Notes under the pieces: generated by a model
Told to the model about the DNA's origin: nothing
What the model saw: the letters and a program-made list of their open reading frames with translations, nothing else
Databases searched by the model: none
Part shown: positions 1-8,079 of the stretch, piece after piece
How positions within the stretch are numbered: position 1 is the stretch's first letter
Layout of the letters: each line of letters opens with the position of its first letter
From: Planctomycetota bacterium
Lineage (GTDB): Bacteria; Planctomycetota; Planctomycetia; Pirellulales; JADFKK01
Length of the DNA stretch: 43,988 nucleotides
Assembly: GCA_022564995.1 (NCBI GenBank)
Contig: JADFKK010000020.1
Coordinates: 1 to 43,988 of the forward strand
Direction: 5' to 3'
Translations under genes and position numbers: made by a program

Positions 1-1
1 G

Positions 2-334
2 CACGGAACGGTCATGGAGTGGACGGCGGACCGGTTTTCGCGCGACTATTTCACGCGGATCAAGGTCTCGGCCGCCAATCCGCTGCTCAAACCCGAGCGA
101 CTCTATGCTCGCAGCGTGCGGGGCGGACACTGGGATGACGACGCCGAGCGGTTACGCTCAGCCCAGCGTCGCGGTTCTTCGGCGATCTGGAAACAGCAAG
201 ACCCCCAACTGCCCAAGAGTATCTGGTATCATACAGATGCCCGCTGGCTGGGCTTCCGTATTGTGCGGCCGGCGAAAATTCCGTCGGTCGAACAGATGTA
301 CTTTTACTGGAACAGCGCCGCCGGGAAGAGATGA
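2..334 (+). CDS. C-terminus of a formylglycine-generating-enzyme (FGE)-like / sulfatase-modifying factor protein, 5' end outside the window
   Basis: The reading frame is open from base 2, so the gene starts upstream of the window; an ATG at base 14 is internal. The visible end carries the C-terminal signature of the FGE-sulfatase fold: an EWTAD segment (equivalent to the common GNVWEWT), then RGGHWDDDAERLRSAQR, and a final WLGFRIVRP. Members of this family are C-type-lectin-like proteins. True FGE oxidises a sulfatase cysteine to formylglycine, but many planctomycete members have other or unknown roles. The active-site cysteine region cannot be judged because the N-terminal part is missing. 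A specific substrate cannot be assigned. Confidence 0.8.
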   Translation, partial: HGTVMEWTADRFSRDYFTRIKVSAANPLLKPERLYARSVRGGHWDDDAERLRSAQRRGSSAIWKQQDPQLPKSIWYHTDARWLGFRIVRPAKIPSVEQMYFYWNSAAGKR

Positions 335-347
335 GAAAAGACAGTTT

Positions 348-572
348 CGTTTAACGGCAAGCCGCAGGCGACTGCGTTTTTGAATCACCGTTAACGGCAT
401 AGCAGGGATGGAGGCCCGGTTAGAAAGACGAAAACGGAAACCGCTAATCGACGCTGATGAACGCTAATCAAAAAAACATTAGCGCCCGTTAGCGGTTCTC
501 TGCTTCCAACTTCGTGAGCGGTTGAGTTTTAGACTAGACAAAACACAGACGCCTGCGGCTTGCCGTTAAACG
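348..572. repeat. Inverted repeat pair with an inner hairpin in the 298-bp gap before the oxidoreductase gene
   Basis: Bases 348-370 (beginning CGTTTAACGGCAAGCC) are the exact reverse complement of bases 550-572, 23 bp per arm; one mismatch further out extends the match. Inside lies a second imperfect inverted repeat, about 439-468 against 478-499, built on ACCGCTAA / TTAGCGGT. The CGTTTAACGGCAAGCC core recurs at about 32030-32045 and, with one change, at about 28019-28034. No gene was recognised in 335-632. The right arm ends 61 bases before the oxidoreductase start. Confidence 0.75.
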
Positions 573-632
573 ATGATGTATTTGCCTTACATATCACATG
601 AACACCACCTACCTAACTTGCGAGAACTTGCC

Positions 633-2027
633 ATGAACGAAAACCAACCCAACAAGTCGGCCGAGACCAGCCGCCGCGGCTTTATTCAAGCGGCTGGGGC
701 CGCGTCGGTCTTGAGCGGAGTCACGATTCCGCATGTCTTCGCGCAAGAGACCAAAGGCATCGACACCATCCAGGTGGCGCTCGTTGGCTGTGGTGGGCGG
801 GGCACCGGAGCAGCCGCCGACGCGCTGCACGTGTCCAACGCCCCTTTGAAACTGGCGGCCATGGCCGACGTGTTCGAGCATCGCCTGCAAGGCAGCCACC
901 GAGCGATCACGGCCGAGTTCAAGGGAGACGCCAAGAAGGTCGACGTGCCCAAGGATCATCAATTCATCGGTTTTAACTCTTACAAAAGTGCGATGGACGT
1001 GCTGCGGAAGGGCGACATCGTGATCTTTGCCACGCCGCTCGCCTTTCGCTGGGTGCATTACCAATACGCCATCGAGCGCGGCCTCAACGTGTTCATGGAA
1101 AAGCCGGTCATCGCCGACGGCGCCAGCGCCAAGAAAATGTTCGCCCTGGCCAAGAAGGCCGACGAGAAGGGCATCAAAAGCGCCGTTGGGCTCATGGTCC
1201 GCCACTGCCGCGGCCGTCAAGAGTTGCACTATCGCATCCAAAACGGCGAGATCGGCGACATCATCAACATGCGGGCCTATCGCATGCACGGCCCGGTCGG
1301 CTCCTGTTTCAGCAAGCCCAAGCCGGCCGATAAATCGGAGGTGATGTTCCAGATCGAACGCTTCCACAGCTTCATTTGGGCCAGCGGCGGGCTGTTCAAC
1401 GATTTTTACATCCACCAGATCGACGAAACCTCTTGGATGAAAAACGCCTGGCCGGTGAAGGCCCAGACGCTCGGCGGCCGACACTATCGCGGCGATTTCA
1501 TCGATCAGAACTTCGACAGTTACGCGGTCGAGTACACCTACCCCGACGGCACGAAGCTGTTCTTCGACGGCCGCACCATGCTCGGCTGCAAAAACCAGAT
1601 GTCGAGCGTCGTGCATGGCAGCAAAGGCTCGGCCATCGTCAGCACCTCCGGCCACACCCCCGGCCGCGTGCGAATTTTCAGCGGCCAGCGACAACACCGC
1701 AAGGAAATCGTCTGGGCGTATCCGCAGCCGGAAAAGAATCCCTACCGGCTGGAATGGCAAGACCTCGTCGATGCGATTATCAACGACAAGCCCTACAACG
1801 AAGTTCCCCGCGGCGTCAAAGCCAGCCTCGTCGGCAGCATGGGTCGCATGTCCGCCCACACCGGCCAAGACATCACCTACGAGCAGATGCTCAACTGCCC
1901 GCATGAATTCGCCCCCGGCGTAGCGACGATGACCGCCGACGGGCCGGCGCCCGTAACGTCCGACAAAGACGGGAAATACCCAATCCCGATGCCGGGGATT
2001 AACCGAGAGGTGGAGTATAAAGTGTAG
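633..2027 (+). CDS. Tat-exported Gfo/Idh/MocA family oxidoreductase
   Basis: This 464-residue protein is a probable NAD(P)-dependent sugar or polyol oxidoreductase. Residues 14-37 form a twin-arginine signal (SRRGFIQAAG followed by a hydrophobic stretch ending HVFAQE), so it is expected to be exported folded. A Rossmann dinucleotide motif, VALVGCGGRGTG, lies at residues 48-59, and the family Glu-Lys-Pro motif (FMEKPV) is at residues 154-159. The ATG at 633 was chosen over one 60 bases upstream because it places the Tat motif near the N-terminus; no strong ribosome-binding site is visible at either. Such exported oxidoreductases are heavily expanded in planctomycetes. The substrate is unknown. 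A 25-bp inverted repeat follows the stop codon. Confidence 0.9.
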   Translation: MNENQPNKSAETSRRGFIQAAGAASVLSGVTIPHVFAQETKGIDTIQVALVGCGGRGTGAAADALHVSNAPLKLAAMADVFEHRLQGSHRAITAEFKGDAKKVDVPKDHQFIGFNSYKSAMDVLRKGDIVIFATPLAFRWVHYQYAIERGLNVFMEKPVIADGASAKKMFALAKKADEKGIKSAVGLMVRHCRGRQELHYRIQNGEIGDIINMRAYRMHGPVGSCFSKPKPADKSEVMFQIERFHSFIWASGGLFNDFYIHQIDETSWMKNAWPVKAQTLGGRHYRGDFIDQNFDSYAVEYTYPDGTKLFFDGRTMLGCKNQMSSVVHGSKGSAIVSTSGHTPGRVRIFSGQRQHRKEIVWAYPQPEKNPYRLEWQDLVDAIINDKPYNEVPRGVKASLVGSMGRMSAHTGQDITYEQMLNCPHEFAPGVATMTADGPAPVTSDKDGKYPIPMPGINREVEYKV

Positions 2028-2041
2028 GGGAGGAATTCGGC

Positions 2042-2119
2042 CCGTAGGTTATGCTTCAGCATAACACTGCGATGGCGATGCGTCGCGTAGGCATTGTTAT
2101 GCTGAAGCATAACCTACGG
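2042..2119. terminator. Perfect 25-bp inverted repeat after the oxidoreductase gene, candidate terminator or REP-type palindrome
   Basis: Bases 2042-2066 (CCGTAGGTTATGCTTCAGCA...) and 2095-2119 are exact reverse complements separated by 28 bases. It starts 15 bases after the oxidoreductase stop codon. There is no T-tract after the right arm, so it is not a canonical intrinsic terminator; it may stop transcription, protect the mRNA end, or be a dispersed palindrome. Confidence 0.6.
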
Positions 2120-2140
2120 CACTGATGTTCACGTCTTTTG

Positions 2141-2578
2141 ACTAGCCCAGGCATTTATGCCTGGGACCGCGAACGACGACGCCCCTTCGATGGCCCCATT
2201 TATGGGGCCTGCTCGGGCGAACCAACCGCGAGGGTTCCCACCATGTCTCACGCTTTCCACCAACTCTACTATCACATCGTCTGGGCAACCCACTCGCGCG
2301 ATCCGCACATCCATCGCTCTTTTCGGCCGGAGTTGCTTCAACTCCTCCACGACGAAGTCAAGACACGCGCCGGAGTTCCGATTCGACACAACGCGATGCC
2401 CGACCACGTTCACTTGCTCGCGCAGTTACCGCCGACCGTTGCCCTCAGCGAATTCATTGGCCAAGTCAAAGGAGCGCTTGCCTTTCGTGTCAACCGAGAG
2501 ATCAAACCGCATGTCCCCTAAAGGGGACAAAACGGGGGCGCGGGGATCGCGGTCCCAGGCATAAATGCCTGGGCTAGT
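2141..2578 (+). mobile_element. Truncated REP-associated (IS200-like, HUH) transposase element with 31-bp terminal inverted repeats
   Basis: Bases 2141-2171 (ACTAGCCCAGGCATTTATGC...) and 2548-2578 are exact reverse complements. Each end contains its own small palindrome, CCCAGGCAT / ATGCCTGGG, with a 2-base loop. Between them lies a short Y1/HUH-transposase-like reading frame at 2243-2521. A hairpin, GTCCCCTAAAGGGGAC, spans the frame's stop codon. This organisation fits REP-associated tyrosine transposase (RAYT) units flanked by palindromes. A decayed second copy lies at about 4389-4536 in the same orientation. Confidence 0.75.
2243..2521 (+). pseudogene. Truncated REP-associated tyrosine transposase (IS200-like, TnpA_REP)
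   Basis: The 92 residues begin MSHAFHQLYYHIVWATHSRD and carry the metal-binding HUH motif as HVH at residues 55-57 within MPDHVHLL. They continue into SEFIGQVKGALAFRVN, typical of the IS200-like fold. Intact members are usually about 130-180 residues. Here the frame stops just before the helix that carries the catalytic tyrosine and the usual YIxxQxxHH end. The protein is therefore probably inactive, although the surrounding terminal repeats are intact. The ATG at 2243 was preferred over one at 2138 because the extra 35 codons are translated terminal repeat. The stop falls inside a small GTCCCC/GGGGAC hairpin. Confidence 0.8.
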
Positions 2579-4146
2579 TAAAAAGAGACTCGTCGGCGCC
2601 TACGCATCGCCACAATGCACAGCGCGCTGGCCATCAACATCAGCGATGACGGTTCCGGCACGGCGACGGCATCCGAAACGAAGATGCCTTGTGTTCCGTC
2701 GGTAAAACGGGCTTGAAAAACAACCTGGCCCAGGTTGTTGATTGCTGGGTCGTGGACCGTAAAGACGGTGCGCAGGTCGCCGTCTCCAATGTCGAGTTCT
2801 TCTCCGCTAAGCACGATCGTGTGCAAGTCTCCGTTGATGTCCTGCGCAAACACGCCGAAGCGTCTTGTTTCATCTCCGCTGAAGTCCACAACAGTCGACG
2901 CAAAGGCGATCTGACCCGCTTCGTTCATTGACAGCGATTGCCTTTTGACGCTGGTAAAGACGCTTTCATCCTGTAGCGGAGCATTCATGCCCGAGGCCGC
3001 CACGGGGCGCAGCTCACCGCCTTCGTGCTCCCAGATTCCCCAACCCCCTGGTGTAATATCGTCCCCGAAGAACATCGCTCCAAAGCTTGTCTTTCCGCTA
3101 TCGTTCAATGCTATATGGTCAATACGATGAAGGGGCCCTGCGGGCGTTGTGCCTGGCGGCGTCTGGCTAGACACCGCAATTGGGCTCAATTGTCCGTCGC
3201 GGTAGATCCTCGCACTTGAGCCCGAGGCAAACGCAACGTCTCCGCGGTTATTAATGGTCACCGCTTCGATCCCCGTGGACAGCGAGATCAACTCGATATC
3301 ATCAAGACTTCTTCCCGACCAGATTCCTTGAGGTGCCGATGATGAGCCGGACGTGATTCCGTCCGGTGAAGCAATAATCTTCTTGAAAAACACGACGTCG
3401 CCGCTGGCGTTGATTGAACTTCCAATAGACGAATTGCCAAAAAACGCCGGAGGAAGCGTGCCGGGAGCCGGCAGTCCAGTGCGTGCGATCAAGTTCATCC
3501 CTTCGGTCGGTGTGAAGGTCCAAAGACTGGAACCTATTGGATGCTCCGTATCATCCGGGCGATGCAGGGCCGCTTCAAACAAGGCGCGTCCCCCATCGCT
3601 CATCTGCCGCGCGCGCAATCGGCCGAACACGAGATCGTCACCTGGCATCGCTTGTCCGGTGAAAGCAACCGGCACGGGGTCTTCGGAGGCGGGAAAATAC
3701 CACAACCCCCGATCAAATCGACTAAGGCGCGCCAAGCCCTCGAAAAGCAGGCCCGCGTCACTGAGGCTAAAGCCGTATCGGTTGTCATCGCTGTCAAACG
3801 GGTCGATAAGCCAAACGGAACTTCCGGGCAGCCCCGCCGGCGCCGTGCGGCCTTGCCGTGCGATGAGACGACTTGTGGTGGGACCGACGACCCAAACTCC
3901 CACGTCGGGAGTTATGTCCGGCGAGTCCACATATAATCCTTGCCCGTTGGAGTCCGCCAACTCCGCGTAGAATGCGACTTCGCCACGATTGTTGAATTGC
4001 AGTTCGCGAAAGCCGAGAAACGTCTCCCCTGCGGTCGTCCCGGGCGCGGCGCTGCCGGTCACGGCGACCGTCCGAATTTCGGCTCGCGCGTGTGACGTTA
4101 CAAGCACGGCCGACAAAACGAAACAGCAAATACCAGAGCGTGTCAT
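2578..4146 (-). CDS. PEP-CTERM-anchored exported protein with tandem NxxGxxxF repeats
   Basis: This 522-residue protein has a signal peptide (MTRSGICCFVLSAVLVTSHA) and a C-terminal PEP-CTERM sorting signal: VPEPSS, a hydrophobic segment, then a run of arginines. It is thus a predicted exosortase substrate at the cell surface. The body contains repeated blocks such as NNRGEVAFYAEL, INASGDVVFF, INNRGDVAFAS, MNEAGQIAFAS and INNLGQVVFQARF, matching the 'choice-of-anchor tandem repeat NxxGxxAF' family. The ATG at 4146 is preferred over one at 4200 because GGAGGA sits 7 bases upstream of it. The gene runs opposite to the two transposase-element copies that flank it, and its TAA stop touches the terminal repeat of one. 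Function beyond surface location is unknown. Confidence 0.88.
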   Translation of the reverse strand: MTRSGICCFVLSAVLVTSHARAEIRTVAVTGSAAPGTTAGETFLGFRELQFNNRGEVAFYAELADSNGQGLYVDSPDITPDVGVWVVGPTTSRLIARQGRTAPAGLPGSSVWLIDPFDSDDNRYGFSLSDAGLLFEGLARLSRFDRGLWYFPASEDPVPVAFTGQAMPGDDLVFGRLRARQMSDGGRALFEAALHRPDDTEHPIGSSLWTFTPTEGMNLIARTGLPAPGTLPPAFFGNSSIGSSINASGDVVFFKKIIASPDGITSGSSSAPQGIWSGRSLDDIELISLSTGIEAVTINNRGDVAFASGSSARIYRDGQLSPIAVSSQTPPGTTPAGPLHRIDHIALNDSGKTSFGAMFFGDDITPGGWGIWEHEGGELRPVAASGMNAPLQDESVFTSVKRQSLSMNEAGQIAFASTVVDFSGDETRRFGVFAQDINGDLHTIVLSGEELDIGDGDLRTVFTVHDPAINNLGQVVFQARFTDGTQGIFVSDAVAVPEPSSLMLMASALCIVAMRRRRRVSF

Positions 4147-4153
4147 AACCAAA

Positions 4154-4159
4154 TCCTCC
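4154..4159 (-). promoter_or_regulatory. Shine-Dalgarno site GGAGGA that fixes the start of the PEP-CTERM gene
   Basis: On the minus strand GGAGGA lies 7 bases before the ATG at 4146-4144. It is one of the few strong ribosome-binding sites in the window and decides between two in-frame starts. Confidence 0.75.
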
Positions 4160-4388
4160 AATAATGAAGTCCAAGGCGATACGACGAACGGCTGCCGCAA
4201 GTTTCAAGCTCTCCTGCCGGCGCAATCGAGGTATGGAACGTGACTTCCAAAACGGAAACGCTCCCTATACCAGACTGCCTGACGCCACTTATTATCGCAT
4301 TTTTAGAAAATCCAGGCAAGTTTTCTCGCCTGCACCCCAACTCAGCCTGTAGATTGTGCTGGGTCACGCTGCTTCGGCGGATGAGGAC

Positions 4389-4536
4389 ATCAGCGAATTC
4401 ATTGGCCAAGTCAAAGGTGTGCTTGCCTTTCGTGTCAACTCGGGTGTCGCGGAATTCGCACCGCATATCCGAAGGGGCGAAGAGAAGAGGGCGCGGCACT
4501 CCGGACCCAGGCCATAAATGCCTGGGCTAGTTAAAA
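4389..4536 (+). mobile_element. Decayed 3' remnant of the same transposase element
   Basis: From CAGCGAATTCATTGGCCAAG onward this segment closely matches the 3' half of the element at 2141-2578, including the part encoding SEFIGQVKG-LAFRVN. It ends in the same terminal palindrome, CCCAGGCCATAAATGCCTGG followed by GCTAGTTAAAA, with one inserted base. The 5' half is missing and the remaining frame is not functional. Both copies point the same way and bracket the PEP-CTERM gene as direct repeats. Confidence 0.75.
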
Positions 4537-4611
4537 GTCGAGGGCAACTCGCAATAGAAAGCCGCCCACCTCCGCGAAACAAACCAAAGTATCAAGACCT
4601 TGTTGACTGCA

Positions 4612-5538
4612 TCACGCATCACGGTCGCTCTCGTTTTGCTCCTCGTCGAACGGCTCCTCGTCAGACGGATCATCAACCTCCTCCTCGGCTTCGTCGGCCA
4701 CCGCATCTGTCGAAACGTCCGCGTTTCCGGCGGCCCGAAGCGGCGGATGACACTCGATGCCGTCCGCGCAGGCAGCGTGGTCGAGGAGTTTGAGCATCAC
4801 GAGCGTGGTGTCGTCGAAGCGGATTTGGCCGTCGTCGCGCAGCGATTGGATTTCGCTGGACCAGTCTTCGGGTGACTGCTGCCAGAGGGCATGCCAGTCG
4901 AGCGGCGATCCACTTTCTTGCTGCGCCAGCGCCAGGGCTCCGAAGGCGTCGCTGCACAATACCAGTAGATCGCCGACTTGGCAGTCGGTTTGGAATGTTT
5001 CGATGGGCGGTGGCGGGTCGCCGGCCGGATTGATGCTGCGCAGGGCCGGCGTTTCCTGGTTGAATTGGTCGGCCGAGTCGAACGGGAAGCTGGCCAGTAA
5101 CTTGTCGTCGCGAAGATGTAGCAATAGGCAATCGCCGATGCTGTGGGCAATCAGGTGATAGGTGGCCGCTTCGTCGGCCGGGAAAAGCGACATCCACAGC
5201 AGCGTTGAAAACGCCCCGTCGCGGAGTTTTGTCTTTTGGTGCCAGGCGAGGGTGGCCTCGTCGATGGTTTCCGTCCAGGCTTCGCGACGCGCGGTGAGCC
5301 AGGCGCTCAGTTGTTCCGGCTCGCGCGGGTCGAGCACTTCGCCGGGGTTTTCTTCATCGGTGTCTTCCACGATCGCGCGGGTCAAGATCTGCGCCCAGCG
5401 GCGGGCGAACATGCTGCTCGATACGCCGTCGGCAATGGCGGCGATGCCCCCTCGGGCGTCGAGCGCGTAGGCGTCTTGGTATTCGTTGTCGTGGCCCAGG
5501 TCTTTGGGCAGCCAGAGGGTTTTACGTTGGAAGAACAT
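4612..5538 (-). CDS. PP2C-type serine/threonine protein phosphatase
   Basis: This 308-residue cytoplasmic protein has the PP2C motif order: QDAYALDARGGIAAIADGVS at about residues 21-40 (metal-binding Asp-Gly at 37-38), IGDCLLLHLRDD, SDAFGALALA and a terminal DDTTLVMLKL block. A low-complexity acidic tail follows. It should remove phosphate from Ser/Thr of partner proteins, most simply those phosphorylated by the kinase upstream in the same run. The ATG at 5538 is 2 bases downstream of the vWA gene's stop, so the two are very likely co-transcribed and coupled; a longer in-frame start at 5787 lies inside the vWA gene and was rejected. PP2C next to vWA and kinase genes recalls E. coli YegK. Confidence 0.88.
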   Translation of the reverse strand: MFFQRKTLWLPKDLGHDNEYQDAYALDARGGIAAIADGVSSSMFARRWAQILTRAIVEDTDEENPGEVLDPREPEQLSAWLTARREAWTETIDEATLAWHQKTKLRDGAFSTLLWMSLFPADEAATYHLIAHSIGDCLLLHLRDDKLLASFPFDSADQFNQETPALRSINPAGDPPPPIETFQTDCQVGDLLVLCSDAFGALALAQQESGSPLDWHALWQQSPEDWSSEIQSLRDDGQIRFDDTTLVMLKLLDHAACADGIECHPPLRAAGNADVSTDAVADEAEEEVDDPSDEEPFDEEQNESDRDA

Positions 5539-5540
5539 GG

Positions 5541-6401
5541 TTAGCGCAGGTTCACGGCGGCGCGGGTGCCCATGTCTAGGAATTTTAATAGCACGACCAT
5601 GTCGGCGTTGAAGGCCATGCCGCGGGCTTGGGGTTGCAGCGGCAGACCTTCGGACACGGCCGAGCGGTACATCATCTCGGGAAGCACGCTCGACATGTGA
5701 AACAACGTGCGGGCCAGCGGGTCGGGCAAGGCCTGATCGGTCGAGGGAAACATCACGGAGTCGGCCGCGCTCATCGACAGGTGGCAATTCAGCAGCAGCA
5801 CGTTGCCATCGGCGGTGGCCAGGGCCTTAATCGCATCGGCATAAGGAATCGGATCGCCGTCTTGCGATTCGCCGTCGGTGATGTGAATTACGATCGGCGG
5901 AAAACTTTGCTGATGCTGCGCGATCCACTGGCTCAGCACGCCGTGGGCGTAATGCAAAACGTGGCACATCGGCGTGCCCCCGTCGGCCACCGGATCGATC
6001 CACACGGGCGTCTCGCACGGCACCTGAATCATCTGACCCGTGTCGGCGTCGGGGATCATCTGATGGGAGCTTTCGATGCGGGCCGGGTGATTGCCGACTT
6101 CGGTGATCGACACGAGCGGTTGGCCGGCCAGCGGCCCCTGTAACACCGGCTGAATAATCGGGCGGGCCGCGGCGTCGGTGCGATAGCCGATCACACCGAC
6201 GTCGATCCAATCGCGAATGCCCTCATCGCCGGCGGCCCGAATGGCCATGTTGTGCAGCCACAGATTCACGGCGGTGACCAACTCGTCCATTTTGCGTCCG
6301 CCGGAATTGCCCAAGGGCTCCTCCATCGAGTACGACTGGTCGAGCAAAAACAGGAAGCAGGCCTTGTTCTGGCGGCTAATCTGAGTTTGATACGGTGACA
6401 C
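5541..6401 (-). CDS. von Willebrand factor A domain protein (YegL-like)
   Basis: This 286-residue protein consists essentially of one vWA domain with an intact metal-ion-dependent adhesion site: D21-Q-S23-Y-S25 in FLFLLDQSYSMEE, and later VIHITDGESQDGDP. It has no signal peptide, so a cytoplasmic role in protein binding is expected. The start is a GTG at 6401 with GGAG six bases upstream. Its stop is 2 bases from the start of the PP2C gene. Position beside PP2C and kinase genes matches the E. coli yegL neighbourhood. The ligand is unknown; regulation of, or assembly with, the kinase/phosphatase pair is an inference from context. Confidence 0.85.
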   Translation of the reverse strand: MSPYQTQISRQNKACFLFLLDQSYSMEEPLGNSGGRKMDELVTAVNLWLHNMAIRAAGDEGIRDWIDVGVIGYRTDAAARPIIQPVLQGPLAGQPLVSITEVGNHPARIESSHQMIPDADTGQMIQVPCETPVWIDPVADGGTPMCHVLHYAHGVLSQWIAQHQQSFPPIVIHITDGESQDGDPIPYADAIKALATADGNVLLLNCHLSMSAADSVMFPSTDQALPDPLARTLFHMSSVLPEMMYRSAVSEGLPLQPQARGMAFNADMVVLLKFLDMGTRAAVNLR

Positions 6402-6487
6402 GGAAAGCTCCGGAGGGTGACATGCTGGACCAACGCAAGCGGACCATCGCTTGGATTATCGTCGGAGGTGGGCTACTCCGCAAGCGG

Positions 6488-7954
6488 CTATTTTTCGACT
6501 AAGGTTTCAAACCGATCCCAGTGCGATAGAACCTGCCGGGCCAATTTCGCTTCGGCCGCGAAGGAAAAGGCCCGGGTGTTCGCGCCGGGAATTTTGCGAT
6601 ACTCGGCCAATTCGACGTCGAGTTGTTGGCACAGCGCCAGCAGACCCTGCCACGCCTGTCGCGTCGGATAAGTGCGTCCGTTTCGCTTGACGTAGGCAGC
6701 GTAGCGGGCGATACAGCGCCACTGCATTGCCAGCCGCGGCTTGTCGGCTAGATCGGCCAATTCCAGCTTCTTCCAATTGCCGTCTCCTCTTGCGGCGTCG
6801 TCTCGCAGGGTGTAGTGCCGGTAGAACTTGTCTTCGTACAACACGAAGTATCCGCGCAGCAAGCTGCCGCCCGTTTGCGTCACCTCTTGCATGTCGGCCT
6901 CATCGCTGGCGGTGGTCTTTTTCGCCGTAAATGCCGTATTCACAAGAGCCCGCGTGCGCCGAGTCATTTCGCGCCGTAGACCCTGTGATTCGGCAGCCGT
7001 GATGTCCTTGCGGCCGGTCATCTTAGCGAGCGTAACGACGACGCTTTCACCGGCTTCGACGAGCTGCTCGATGCCGGCGACGTCTCGGCGGTTGAGCGCT
7101 CGAATTGATTGTTCCACGTTGTGCCGCGCCGTGGCGATCGCCACAGCACGTCGAACGTCGTCCATCTTTCCCTGCAAACTTGCCCGAAGCTGCTTTTCCG
7201 CTGGATGAACCGGCGCCGCGTGATCTTTCAGAAACGCCTCGATGCGTTCGCGCCAGGCGTCGTCGTTTTCGCCCGGCCTCGGTTTGGCGACCTTGGCCCA
7301 GTCGAGTCGATATTGGGCCCGGTCGCGCAGGGCCAGAACTTGCCGGGTCGTAATGTTCGTAAATCCGCCGTCGCTGATTTCCTCGACAAGCTGCGTGCAG
7401 CGGCCAACGCATACCTCGTAACGGGCGGCGTCGAAAACGGCCCTCGCCTGCTCGAAGGAATTGGCCGCCAGCCGCTCGCCGGCGCTGCGCGCGACGACCA
7501 CCTCCGCATCGCCGAGTCGGCGCTGCGCGGCATCGCGTATGCGGCTGAATTTAGGCCTATTCTCGATGGTCCGCACGAAACCGAGCAGCCGCTGCCGCTC
7601 GACGTCGGCCGATGTGCTTTCAGTCTTCTGGTAGCCGGACATGACGAGGCGCGTGCCCTCGAAGGCGCTCCACGCATCCAACACCGCCCTGGTCGAGGTC
7701 GGTGTGTGACGGCCAATGTCGCCGGAGATGGAACCGCGCCCCAACAGATCGCCCGAACGCATCTGCTCTACCGCCGCGGCATCATCCGTGGCGCGACGCC
7801 GGGCAGTCTCCGCCGCCGACGCATCGCGATCGAGCTGACCGCCCAGCGCCTCGGGCACCTCAGGAGCCGGCTCGTTCGCAGACGGAAGCGCGCTGTAAAT
7901 CGTAAGCGCCAAGAGCGGAACGCTGGCCAGCAGGTAGACGATAATATATTTCAT
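6488..7954 (-). CDS. Membrane-anchored protein of unknown function in the kinase/phosphatase module
   Basis: This 488-residue protein has one N-terminal hydrophobic segment (residues 4-21, IIVYLLASVPLLALTIYS) that could be an uncleaved anchor, leaving a large, charged, probably alpha-helical domain outside the cytoplasm. No catalytic motif was recognised. The ATG at 7954 was chosen because the upstream in-frame extension runs through repeat DNA and overlaps the kinase gene. It lies between the kinase and vWA genes on the same strand, 86 bases before the latter. Its consistent placement suggests it belongs to the module, for example as an envelope partner, but this is inference. Confidence 0.7.
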   Translation of the reverse strand: MKYIIVYLLASVPLLALTIYSALPSANEPAPEVPEALGGQLDRDASAAETARRRATDDAAAVEQMRSGDLLGRGSISGDIGRHTPTSTRAVLDAWSAFEGTRLVMSGYQKTESTSADVERQRLLGFVRTIENRPKFSRIRDAAQRRLGDAEVVVARSAGERLAANSFEQARAVFDAARYEVCVGRCTQLVEEISDGGFTNITTRQVLALRDRAQYRLDWAKVAKPRPGENDDAWRERIEAFLKDHAAPVHPAEKQLRASLQGKMDDVRRAVAIATARHNVEQSIRALNRRDVAGIEQLVEAGESVVVTLAKMTGRKDITAAESQGLRREMTRRTRALVNTAFTAKKTTASDEADMQEVTQTGGSLLRGYFVLYEDKFYRHYTLRDDAARGDGNWKKLELADLADKPRLAMQWRCIARYAAYVKRNGRTYPTRQAWQGLLALCQQLDVELAEYRKIPGANTRAFSFAAEAKLARQVLSHWDRFETLVEK

Positions 7955-7967
7955 GGTCGGGGGTTTA

Positions 7968-8012
7968 GGATGTGGGATGTGGGATGTGGGGAGTGGGGAG
8001 TGGGGAGTGGGG
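7968..8012. repeat. G-rich short tandem repeat
   Basis: Three copies of an 8-bp unit GGATGTGG-type are followed by three to four copies of a 7-bp GGGGAGT-type unit just upstream of the membrane-anchored protein's start. The strand is G-rich enough to favour G-quadruplex formation. It could be a variable (slippage-prone) upstream region. Confidence 0.6.
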
Positions 8013-8014
8013 TT

Positions 8015-8079
8015 TGTAAAGCCGCGACCAGTGGTCGCGCCGGGGATGTGCGCCGGCGCGACCAACGGTCGCGGCTTTA
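8015..8079. repeat. Palindromic repeat of the GCCGCGACCAGTGGTCGCG family
   Basis: Left arm 8015-8041 reads TGTAAAGCCGCGACCAGTGG then TCGCGCC; the right arm at 8055-8079 is its reverse complement with two mismatches. The same repeat occurs perfectly at 10899-11002, and a single arm lies at about 23612-23637. The kinase gene's TAA stop (8077-8079) lies inside the right arm. Confidence 0.75.

Noticed and set aside
609..1904. Long open frame (431 codons) antisense to the Gfo/Idh/MocA gene
   Set aside because: It mirrors a well-supported gene on the other strand, has no recognisable motif, and long antisense frames are expected at this GC content.
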